Source: Niveispirillum cyanobacteriorum
GTDB taxonomy: Bacteria; Pseudomonadota; Alphaproteobacteria; Azospirillales; Azospirillaceae
Reading direction: 5' to 3'
Assembly (NCBI RefSeq): GCF_002868735.1
Contig: NZ_CP025613.1
Span: 558,001-622,000, forward strand
Length of the DNA: 64,000 nt
The notes under the pieces are model-generated. The model did no database searches, was not told where the DNA came from, and saw only the letters and a list, made by a program, of their open reading frames with translations. This document shows positions 54,833 through 62,479 of the stretch, in pieces; the stretch's first letter is position 1, and every line of letters starts with the position of its first letter. Made by a program: the position numbers and the translations under genes.

Positions 54833-55423
54833 ATGTTTACCGGAATCATCACCGATGTCGGCCGCGTCGTGGAGATCGAGCGCCGTGGCGACCTGAGACT
54901 GACCATCCAAACGCGGTTCGACCTGAACAGCGTTGCCATGGGCGCGTCCATTGCATCCAACGGGGTCTGCCTGACCGTCGTGGAGAAGCTGGCCGACGCC
55001 TATAAGGTGGATGTGTCCGCCGAAACCATTGCGAAGACGACCGTTGGCGACTGGGTTGTCGGCACGCCGCTCAACCTGGAACGTTCCTTGAAACTGGGGG
55101 ATGAGCTGGGCGGGCATCTGGTCTATGGCCATGTCGATGGCGTGGGGGAGGTGGTGTCCGTGACGCCCGACGGCGACAGCCACCGCTGGCGCTTCCGCGT
55201 GCCGCAGACCCTGAAGCGGTTCATCGCGGCCAAGGGGTCGGTCGCACTGAACGGCGTGTCGCTGACCGTGAACGAGGTCGATGACGACGTCTTCGGCGTC
55301 AACATCATCCCGCACACGGCGGAACAGACGACCTTCGGCCTGATCGGGCCGGGGGCAAAGATCAATCTGGAAGTGGATATGCTGGCGCGTTACGTCGCGC
55401 GGCTGGTGGGGAAGGACGCTTAA
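54833..55423 (+). CDS. ribE: Riboflavin synthase, alpha chain
   Basis: A 196-residue enzyme with two internal lumazine-binding repeats: MFTGIITDVGRVVEIE at the start, SIASNGVCLTVVE in the first repeat and GSVALNGVSLTVNEV in the second. It dismutates 6,7-dimethyl-8-ribityllumazine to riboflavin. Full length. It begins the plus-strand half of the riboflavin genes. No FMN riboswitch pattern was seen in the 180 bases upstream. Confidence 0.95.
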   Translation: MFTGIITDVGRVVEIERRGDLRLTIQTRFDLNSVAMGASIASNGVCLTVVEKLADAYKVDVSAETIAKTTVGDWVVGTPLNLERSLKLGDELGGHLVYGHVDGVGEVVSVTPDGDSHRWRFRVPQTLKRFIAAKGSVALNGVSLTVNEVDDDVFGVNIIPHTAEQTTFGLIGPGAKINLEVDMLARYVARLVGKDA

Positions 55424-55426
55424 TCC

Positions 55427-56569
55427 ATGTCGGCCATCGAAACCCGTCTGACCGAGGACGACCGTCCCGTGCTGTCCAGCACCGAGGAACTGATCGAAGA
55501 GGCCCGCCAGGGCCGGATGTTCATCCTGGTCGATGATGAGGACCGGGAGAATGAAGGCGATCTGGTGATCCCCGCTTCTGCCGCCACGCCGGAGGCCATC
55601 AATTTCATGGCGCGCTTCGGGCGCGGCCTGATCTGTCTGGCCATTGACAGCCCGATGAATGAACGCCTGCGTCTGCCCTTGATGGCGCAGCAGAATGGCA
55701 CCCGTCACCAGACGGCCTTTACCGTGTCGATTGAGGCGCGGACCGGCGTGACCACCGGCATCTCCGCCGCTGACCGCGCCCGGACCATTCAGGTCGCCAT
55801 CGATGAGAATGTCGACAGCCGCGATATCGTGACCCCCGGTCACGTCTTCCCACTGCTGGCGCGTGACGGTGGCACCCTGGTTCGTGCCGGCCATACTGAA
55901 GCGTCGGTGGACCTGTCGCGTCTGGCCGGTCTGCCTGCTGCCGGCGTGATCTGCGAGATCATGAATGATGACGGCACCATGGCCCGCATGCCGGATCTGG
56001 TGAAGTTCGCGCAGCTGCACGGGCTGAAGATCGGCACCATCGCCGACCTGATCGCCTATCGCCGCCGCACCGAAACCATCGTCGAACGCTCCTACCGCAC
56101 TGTTTTGGACAGCCACCATGGCGGTCGGTTCGAAATGATCGTCTATCGCAACCGTATTTCGGGTGCGGAGCATATCGCGCTGGTCAAGGGCGACATCCAT
56201 GATGATGTGCCGGTGCCGGTCCGCATGCATTCGCTGAACATCGTCAAGGACCTGTTGGCCGACAGCCGCCATGGCCCGGTGGGTAGCCTGGAAGCCGCCA
56301 TGAAGGCCGTGGGCGATGAAGGGCGCGGCGTCATCGTCCTGATGCGCGACGCCCAGCCCTTCTCGCTGGCTGACCGGCTGCGCGCCATTGATGACGGCAA
56401 TGCCGACTTGAATGGCGAGCTGCGCGATTACGGCATCGGCGCCCAGATCCTGAACGACCTGGGCGTGAAGAAGATGGTGCTGCTGAGCAATACCAAAAAG
56501 ACGGTGGTGGGCCTCGAAGGCTATGGCTTGACCATTGTCGGTCAAAGGGCCATACCCACCCCCTTCTGA
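55427..56569 (+). CDS. ribB: DHBP synthase fused to a degenerate GTP cyclohydrolase II domain (RibBX)
   Basis: A 380-residue protein. The N-terminal DHBP synthase domain (about 15-215) has the active-site acidic loop DDEDRENEGDLVIPA and is intact, so it should make dihydroxybutanone phosphate from ribulose 5-phosphate. The C-terminal half (about 220-380) has the fold pattern of GTP cyclohydrolase II, but the zinc Cys cluster is absent: HSLNIVKDLLAD stands where HSEC...RCDC is expected. Such fusions are known in Proteobacteria as RibBX. A separate RibA must be encoded elsewhere. It starts 3 bases after ribE. Confidence 0.92.
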   Translation: MSAIETRLTEDDRPVLSSTEELIEEARQGRMFILVDDEDRENEGDLVIPASAATPEAINFMARFGRGLICLAIDSPMNERLRLPLMAQQNGTRHQTAFTVSIEARTGVTTGISAADRARTIQVAIDENVDSRDIVTPGHVFPLLARDGGTLVRAGHTEASVDLSRLAGLPAAGVICEIMNDDGTMARMPDLVKFAQLHGLKIGTIADLIAYRRRTETIVERSYRTVLDSHHGGRFEMIVYRNRISGAEHIALVKGDIHDDVPVPVRMHSLNIVKDLLADSRHGPVGSLEAAMKAVGDEGRGVIVLMRDAQPFSLADRLRAIDDGNADLNGELRDYGIGAQILNDLGVKKMVLLSNTKKTVVGLEGYGLTIVGQRAIPTPF

Positions 56570-56578
56570 TCTTTCAAC

Positions 56579-57064
56579 ATGACGGACTGGATGGCCCCCA
56601 TGGCTGACGCGCCCCATATCATGATCGTTGAGGCCCGTTTTTACGACGACCTCGCGGACGAACTGGTCAAGGGCGCCGTCGCAGCCCTGGATGCGGTGGG
56701 CGCGACCTATGAAATTTTTCAGGTGCCCGGCGCCCTGGAAATCCCCGCCGCCATCCAGTTCTCTGTCCGCTCCATGGATTTCTATTCCGGTCGCCGCCGT
56801 TTTGACGGTTATGTGGCGCTGGGCTGCGTGATCCGGGGCGAGACGACGCATTACGACTATGTCTGCCAGGAAAGCGCCCATGGCCTGGCTCAACTGTCGC
56901 TGAACCATACGCTGGCCATCGGCAACGGCATTCTCACGACCGAGAATTATGAGCAGGCCTGGGCCCGCGCTGCCGTTAATCAGAAGAACAAGGGCGGTTT
57001 CGCCGCCAATGCCTGCCTTCAGATGATCGAGCTGAAGAAGCAGTTCCGTCTCTATTCACGCTGA
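56579..57064 (+). CDS. ribH: 6,7-dimethyl-8-ribityllumazine synthase
   Basis: A 161-residue enzyme that condenses 5-amino-6-ribitylaminouracil with dihydroxybutanone phosphate. Typical segments are EARFYDDLADELVKGA, FQVPGALEIP, GCVIRGETTHYDYVC and NGILTTENYEQAWAR with the conserved residues near the phosphate site. In-frame ATGs at 56591 and 56600 are alternatives, and the last would give MADAPHIMIV. It follows ribBX by 9 bases and precedes nusB, the usual order. Confidence 0.94.
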   Translation: MTDWMAPMADAPHIMIVEARFYDDLADELVKGAVAALDAVGATYEIFQVPGALEIPAAIQFSVRSMDFYSGRRRFDGYVALGCVIRGETTHYDYVCQESAHGLAQLSLNHTLAIGNGILTTENYEQAWARAAVNQKNKGGFAANACLQMIELKKQFRLYSR

Positions 57065-57080
57065 GTTTCCAGGTTTAAAT

Positions 57081-57632
57081 ATGCCCCCGCGCAAGAAGAT
57101 CACCCCGCCGGCCGCCACTGAACCGGCCCCCAAGATCAAGCCCACCGGGTCCGCCAAGGCCCGCCGCTCGGCGGCGCGTTTGGCTGCCGTCCAGGGCCTG
57201 TACCAGATTGATCTGGCCGGGGCGTCCAGCGACACGGTGATCCATGAATTTGCGCGTCACCGCATCGGCCAGGAACAGGATGGGGAGGAGTTTGTGACCG
57301 CCGACCCCACCCTGTTCGCCGATATCGTGCGCGGGGTGCAGGGCCGTCTGGCGGAGGTGGATCAGCATCTGGGCGGGCTGCTGGACCGTCAATGGTCGCT
57401 GGAGCGGATGGAACTGCTGCTGCGCGCCATCCTGCGGGCCGGGTCCTGGGAACTGCTGGCCAATACGGCGGTCGCCCCGCACATCATCATCAATGACTAT
57501 ATCGACGTGGCCCATGCCTTCTTCGCGGGTCGCGAGCCAGGCATGGTCAATGGCGTTCTGGACAAGCTGGCCCGCACGCTGCGCGCCGCCGAAATGAACG
57601 CCAAGCCGGCGGGCAAGGGCGACGCGTCGTGA
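57081..57632 (+). CDS. nusB: Transcription antitermination factor NusB
   Basis: A 183-residue all-helical RNA-binding protein that works with NusE (S10) in rRNA antitermination. ARRSAARLAAVQGLYQIDL opens the domain, and MELLLRAILRAGSWELL plus VIINDYIDVAHAFFAG-like sequence (IIINDYIDVAHAFF) follow. The N terminus carries a basic, Pro-rich extension of about 30 residues, common in alphaproteobacterial NusB. It overlaps thiL by ATGA-type overlap (57629-57632). Confidence 0.94.
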   Translation: MPPRKKITPPAATEPAPKIKPTGSAKARRSAARLAAVQGLYQIDLAGASSDTVIHEFARHRIGQEQDGEEFVTADPTLFADIVRGVQGRLAEVDQHLGGLLDRQWSLERMELLLRAILRAGSWELLANTAVAPHIIINDYIDVAHAFFAGREPGMVNGVLDKLARTLRAAEMNAKPAGKGDAS

Positions 57633-58633
57633 CCAGTCAGGGCGGCGCCGTCAGCTTGGGCGAATTTGGCCGGATCGAACGCTTCTTCCGGCCCCTGGCC
57701 GTGGGCGTGCCCGGTGCCTTCGACCTGACCGACGATGCCGCCGTCCTGGACGTGCCGCATGATCAGCAACTGGTGGTGACCACCGATGCTATGGTCAGCG
57801 GCGTGCATTTCCTGCCCAACGACAATCCCGCCGACCTGGCCTGGAAGATCCTGGCCGTCAATATGTCGGATCTGGCGGCAAAAGGGGCCGAGCCCCTGGC
57901 CTATTCCCTAGTCACCAGCCTGCCCAAAAGCATCGGCGATGACTGGGTGGAAGCCTTCGCCAAGGGGTTGGGGGAGGCGCAGCGCGCGTTCAAGGTCAAT
58001 CTGCTGGGCGGTGACACCGTCTCCACCTCCGGTCCCTTGTCCCTGACCATCACGGCTCTGGGGTTGGTGCCGCGCAACCGCATGATCCGGCGCAAAGGGG
58101 CGAAGCTGGGTGACGCCTTGTTCGTCACCGGTTCCATCGGCGATGCGGCCTTAGGCTTGAAGCTGGCGCAGGGTGCGCTGACGCAGCCGGTACCGGAGGC
58201 AGACCGCGCCTATCTCCTGTCCCGCCTGCGCCGTCCCGCCCCGCGTCTGGACCTTGTGGCCTCATTGCGCGTGTTCGGCACGGCGGCCCTGGATATCTCC
58301 GACGGGCTGGTTGCCGACCTGCGGCACATGGCACTGACCAGCAAGGTGCGCTTGGTCCTGGATGTGCAGTCGGTGCCTCTTTCGGGTCCGGCCCTGCGCC
58401 TGCTGGTGGGTGCGCCCACCCTGCGCCGCACCATCCTCACGGGCGGGGATGATTACGAGGTGGCCTTCACGGCCCCTGCCGACAAGGCAGAGGATATCGC
58501 TGCCGCCGGCCAGAATGCGGGTATCGCCGTTACCCGCATCGGCAAGGTGATCGACGGCGAACCCGGCCTTGACATCCTGGGCCTGGACGGGGCCGAAACG
58601 GATCTCGGCCCCGGCGGCTGGCGTCATTTCTGA
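57629..58633 (+). CDS. thiL: Thiamine-monophosphate kinase
   Basis: A 334-residue enzyme phosphorylating thiamine monophosphate to the diphosphate. It has DLTDDAAVLDVP with the metal Asp pair, AVNMSDLAAKGAEPLAYSLV, LLGGDTVSTSGPLSLTITALG, ALDISDGLVADLRHM and TGGDDYEVAFT. The gene overlaps nusB at its start and overlaps the convergent GH97 gene by 10 bases at its end. It closes the riboflavin/thiamine operon. Confidence 0.95.
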   Translation: MTSQGGAVSLGEFGRIERFFRPLAVGVPGAFDLTDDAAVLDVPHDQQLVVTTDAMVSGVHFLPNDNPADLAWKILAVNMSDLAAKGAEPLAYSLVTSLPKSIGDDWVEAFAKGLGEAQRAFKVNLLGGDTVSTSGPLSLTITALGLVPRNRMIRRKGAKLGDALFVTGSIGDAALGLKLAQGALTQPVPEADRAYLLSRLRRPAPRLDLVASLRVFGTAALDISDGLVADLRHMALTSKVRLVLDVQSVPLSGPALRLLVGAPTLRRTILTGGDDYEVAFTAPADKAEDIAAAGQNAGIAVTRIGKVIDGEPGLDILGLDGAETDLGPGGWRHF

Positions 58634-60600
58634 GGGCGCAGGGTGATTACCGCCCCGCCCGCGCCTGACAATCGGACCGGTATCAAAGCGTCTGTCGTCA
58701 CCTTCCGACTTTCGCGCGTGATCGCGGCGGCATCGTTGCCATCCTTGATGATCTCTGCCCGGTAGTCGCCCTTCCTCAGGAAGGTCAGCGGCAGGTCCAC
58801 CGTCCGCCCCTCGTCATTATTGATGACGCCCAGATACCAGACATCCCCCTTGCGCCGGGCCAGGGCGATATACTGTCCCACCTCACCCGCCACAAACCGC
58901 ACCTCATCCCACACAGTCGGAACCGCGCGGATGAAGTCCAGCCCCTCCTGGCCCTGATAGGCGTCGGGGCTGTCGGACACGCAGGCAAACGGGCTATCAT
59001 AGACCACATAAAGCGCCAACCCATGTGCCCGCGTCGTCTGCACCATCGGCAGCTTGAAGCGCGGATCAAACGTCGCCGGCGTCGCATGGCGGAAGCCGCC
59101 GGGCGTGTAATCCATCGGCCCCAGCAACAGGCGGGTATAGGCCAGCATGACATTATGGGTGGGCGTAATGCGGCTGGACCATTTGTTATATTCCGCCCCA
59201 AGTACCCCTTCCTGCGTCAGGTAATGCGGATAGGTGCGGATGAGGCCCGTCGGGTGATAAGCCCCGTGCAGGTCCACCATCAGCTTGTTCTTGGCGGCCA
59301 CGGTCAGCAGGCGGTGATAGAAATCCACCATCCACTGGTCGTCACGGTCCATGAAATCGACCTTGATGCCCTTGATGCCCATCCGGGCGTAATGGGCCAG
59401 CACCGCCTCCATCTGCGGCTCCAATAGTTCCCAATGCATCCAGAGCCACAGGCCGACACCCTTCTTGCGGCCATACTCGATCATGGCGGGCAGGTTCAGG
59501 CCCGGGGTGACCGTCATCAGGTCGGCACCGGGCCGCACGCTGCCTTCGCCACCGGAATTCAGGTACCAGCCATCATCAACCAGCATGTACTCCAGGCCCT
59601 GCGCTGCGGCCTGATCAATGAAGGCGGTGACGGTGGCATCGTTGGCCTGGATGTCATTCTGTGCACCCGGTGCCCGCCAGCCATTCCACCAGTCCCACGA
59701 CGCCTTGCCCGGCTTGATCCAGCTCGTGTCCTTAAAGGCCGGATCGGGGTTCAAGGTCGTCATCAGGTTCGATTCGTTCAGCGCGCCGGGATGCCGCGCC
59801 AGCATGATGATGCGCCAGGGGCTGAGGGCACCATCCGCTGGGATGGGCCGCCGCACCGCGATCTTCGGTTCGTCCGGGCGGGGCGACAGCACGCTTTCCA
59901 CGCCCAGGCTGCCATCGCCGGGCCGGGTCAGGTACAGGCCCGCATAGTCCTTCAGGTCCGCCTCCGCGATGGCGAAGGCCGGGCCATTGGCCGCTGTCTG
60001 ACAGACCAGCGGGGCGTCGTACAGGTGACTGGGCCGGATGTGACCGGCAGGAATGGGGTCAAACTCCCCCTCATGTGAGGTGCGAAAATGGCCCAGATTG
60101 AGGCCCCAGCAGTTGAAGTCGCCGGCAAAGCTGAATCGGGTGCGTTCCTGCCGCAGTGCCATTTCCGTCAGGCCCGCCTGCTGCGGCAGACGGTAGCGCA
60201 GGGCCACCCCGTCATCATAGGCGCGGATGATCACATCCAGCTTCCGGCCCGGCGCGTCCTTTTCCGCCAGACTGACCGTCACCTCATTAAAATGGTCGCG
60301 CGCCGTGGAGACTTTGCCGGCCACAAGGCGATAGGTGCTGTCGCTAGTGCGTTTAGCGGTCCCGGTAACCGTCAGCCCGCCGACCAGCGGCTTGCGCTGC
60401 CCGTCGAGATCCAGGCCCAGGATTGAGGGCGACAGCACCGCCACATCGCCATAGCGCACGGCATAGGTCAGCCGTTCCGCATTGTCCTGATCGATGCGGA
60501 TCGCCACCTTACCGTCGGGCGAGGTCAGGTCGATGGGGGCCGCCGCCACAGGGGCGGTGGTCAGCAGCAGGGGCAGTGCCAGGACGCGCAACTGCTTCAT
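58624..60600 (-). CDS. Glycoside hydrolase family 97 enzyme
   Basis: A 658-residue secreted enzyme with a signal peptide (MKQLRVLALPLLLTTAPVAAA). The N-terminal beta-sandwich (about 25-265) precedes a TIM barrel: WDWWNGWRAPG, YMLVDDGWY, GIKGIKVDFMDRDDQ, HGAYHPTGLIRTYPHYLTQEGVLGAEY. GH97 includes alpha-glucosidases (SusB) and alpha-galactosidases. The Asp in KVDFMD sits where retaining alpha-galactosidase members, as I recall, carry the nucleophile, so the latter is favoured. GGGAGGAT places the start at 60600 or 60603. It lies 32 bases after the GH29 gene on the same strand. Confidence 0.88.
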   Translation of the reverse strand: MKQLRVLALPLLLTTAPVAAAPIDLTSPDGKVAIRIDQDNAERLTYAVRYGDVAVLSPSILGLDLDGQRKPLVGGLTVTGTAKRTSDSTYRLVAGKVSTARDHFNEVTVSLAEKDAPGRKLDVIIRAYDDGVALRYRLPQQAGLTEMALRQERTRFSFAGDFNCWGLNLGHFRTSHEGEFDPIPAGHIRPSHLYDAPLVCQTAANGPAFAIAEADLKDYAGLYLTRPGDGSLGVESVLSPRPDEPKIAVRRPIPADGALSPWRIIMLARHPGALNESNLMTTLNPDPAFKDTSWIKPGKASWDWWNGWRAPGAQNDIQANDATVTAFIDQAAAQGLEYMLVDDGWYLNSGGEGSVRPGADLMTVTPGLNLPAMIEYGRKKGVGLWLWMHWELLEPQMEAVLAHYARMGIKGIKVDFMDRDDQWMVDFYHRLLTVAAKNKLMVDLHGAYHPTGLIRTYPHYLTQEGVLGAEYNKWSSRITPTHNVMLAYTRLLLGPMDYTPGGFRHATPATFDPRFKLPMVQTTRAHGLALYVVYDSPFACVSDSPDAYQGQEGLDFIRAVPTVWDEVRFVAGEVGQYIALARRKGDVWYLGVINNDEGRTVDLPLTFLRKGDYRAEIIKDGNDAAAITRESRKVTTDALIPVRLSGAGGAVITLRPQK

Positions 60601-60632
60601 CATATCCTCCCGATTGCTTTGTTGTTTTGGCA

Positions 60633-62252
60633 TCACACCAGTCCCCGTCCATTCAGGCGCAGGGCCAGCATGGGTGTCGTGTTGGGCCGGTCAGGCAAGG
60701 TTATCTCCAGCCCTGCCGCCGTCTGCCGGAAGGGCAGGGGGGTGCCGTCGCGGCCCAGCAGTTCCGCCCGCTCCACCACACCCTGATTGTCCCCGGCCAA
60801 GCTGGCCACGATCAGGCGTCCGTCGGCGGGCCAAGCCATGGCCAGGACGTAAAGCGCCCCTGCCTTGGTGGTGAAGCGCAGGTCGGCGGCGGTGAAGGGT
60901 TCCTGTTTGGCTTCGTCCTTGGCGAACCGGGTCGGCCCCTCACCAAACCGGCGCCAGGGCCGTGTGCCGAAAATCGCCTCGCCATTGCTGGCGGTCCAGG
61001 CGGCCAACCCATCCAGGAAGCGGATTTCCAGATCGTCCAGGCTGCCATCGCCGCGCAGCGGCACCGAGAGCAGCAGGTTACCATTCTTGGAGACAATGTC
61101 TGTCAGGCTTTGCACCACCTGGGTGACGGATTTATAGCCGTCGCGCTCGTAAAGCCCCCGATCGTAATGCCATTGCCCAATGCAGGTACAGGTCTGCCAG
61201 GGATCGGAGCGAATTTCGTCGACGAAGCTGCGTTCATGATCCTCAACAATGGCTTTGCGCTGACGGTCATCGGTCAGCCGTTTACCATTGACCACCACCT
61301 CCATCCGCCCGCCATGCCATTGCCGGGACAGGTTGTAATAGCGGGCAGTCACATCCAAGCCGACCTGTCCAAAGGGCAGGCCGTAATTGTCGAAATAGAC
61401 CAGATCGGGCCGATATTTCTCAATGGCGTCCAGGGCACGCAGGTACCAGGATTTCACGAATGCCGGATTGCCCGGCGGCGGGGTTTCCAGCCATTGGCCG
61501 GTATGGGCATCATGCCAGTCATCCATGGCCTTGATAGTGGAAAGGCCCGCCGGCGGCACCATCATCGGGCCACCATATAGGTCCTGTGGGTCCAGCCCGT
61601 CCCACCATGTTCCCTTACCGTCGGCGCGGGTCAGGCGGTGGGCGTCATAGCGGATGCCGGCCCGTGGCCCCTCTGGATCATAGCCATAGGCCGTCTGGAA
61701 CCAGTGCCAGGCATGGGCGCCATGGTTGGAAATGCCGAAGCGCAGGCCGGCCTGCCGCGCCAGCTTCTCCCAGATGCCGACAATATCGCGCTTCGGCCCC
61801 ACCCGCGTGGAATTCCAGGTGTGCCAGCGGCTGTCGAAATTATCGAAATTGTCGTGATGCTGGGCCATGGCGACAAAGTAGCGGGCGCCCGCGCTCTGAT
61901 ACCGACCCATCAGGTTGCGCGGGTCCCATCTTTCCGCCTTCCACCGCCCGATGATCTCCATGAAGCCCGTATCTGACGGGTGACCATAGGTCTTCAGGTG
62001 GTGGTCGTACATGCGGTGGCCCTGCATATACATGAAGCGGCCATACCAGTCGCCCGCCTCCGGCACGCATTGCGGCCCCCAATGTGCCCACAGGCCGAGC
62101 TTGGCATCGCGGAACCAGTCAGGGGTATGGTATCCGGCGGCCAAACTGTCCCAACTGGGTTGGAACAGAGATTCCCCATGGGCTTCGGCTGGCAGGGCCG
62201 CCAGTCCGGCAGCCGGTATCGTCCCCAGGAGCTGGCGTCTCGTCAGCTTCAT
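60633..62252 (-). CDS. GH29 alpha-L-fucosidase
   Basis: A 539-residue enzyme with a twin-arginine-type signal (TRRQLLGTIPAAGLAALP), so probably exported folded. Family features are the N-terminal WFRDAKLGLWAHWGPQCVP, YMQGHRMYDHH, GARYFVAMAQHHDNFD, DIVGIWEKLARQAGL and the nucleophile region DLVYFDNYGLPFG. GH29 enzymes remove alpha-L-fucose from glycans. It forms an operon with the GH97 gene and is divergent from a GH3 gene, pointing to a fucose- and galactose-containing plant or microbial polysaccharide. Confidence 0.88.
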   Translation of the reverse strand: MKLTRRQLLGTIPAAGLAALPAEAHGESLFQPSWDSLAAGYHTPDWFRDAKLGLWAHWGPQCVPEAGDWYGRFMYMQGHRMYDHHLKTYGHPSDTGFMEIIGRWKAERWDPRNLMGRYQSAGARYFVAMAQHHDNFDNFDSRWHTWNSTRVGPKRDIVGIWEKLARQAGLRFGISNHGAHAWHWFQTAYGYDPEGPRAGIRYDAHRLTRADGKGTWWDGLDPQDLYGGPMMVPPAGLSTIKAMDDWHDAHTGQWLETPPPGNPAFVKSWYLRALDAIEKYRPDLVYFDNYGLPFGQVGLDVTARYYNLSRQWHGGRMEVVVNGKRLTDDRQRKAIVEDHERSFVDEIRSDPWQTCTCIGQWHYDRGLYERDGYKSVTQVVQSLTDIVSKNGNLLLSVPLRGDGSLDDLEIRFLDGLAAWTASNGEAIFGTRPWRRFGEGPTRFAKDEAKQEPFTAADLRFTTKAGALYVLAMAWPADGRLIVASLAGDNQGVVERAELLGRDGTPLPFRQTAAGLEITLPDRPNTTPMLALRLNGRGLV

Positions 62253-62352
62253 TCCGTCGCTTCCCCCATCGGTCGCGCTGGTTTCACGCCATCACGGTGT
62301 GACCAAGCTTATTTATCCGATAAATCATCTATACACCCTTGCGCATACCCGT

Positions 62353-62366
62353 TGATAGCGCTATCA
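62353..62366. promoter_or_regulatory. LacI-type operator palindrome
   Basis: TGATAGCGCTATCA is a perfect 14-base palindrome with the central CG and AGCGCT core typical of LacI-family operators. It lies in the divergent promoter region between the fucosidase and GH3 genes, near AT-rich promoter-like DNA. No LacI gene is in the window. Confidence 0.65.
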
Positions 62367-62479
62367 TCGAATTAATAAAACAAACATCCGAAATCGTGAC
62401 GGATGTGAATTCGGGGGAAACCGGGCACGGAAGACGGCCATCAACAAGGCCGTGCTGTCGCCCGCTGGGAAGGCTTTCG

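Noticed and set aside
54824-56908. Minus-strand frame of 694 codons
   Set aside because: It covers ribE, ribBX and part of ribH, all of which are certain; the opposite frame is incidental.
60423-61580. Plus-strand frame of 385 codons
   Set aside because: It lies opposite the GH29 and GH97 genes and has no recognisable features.
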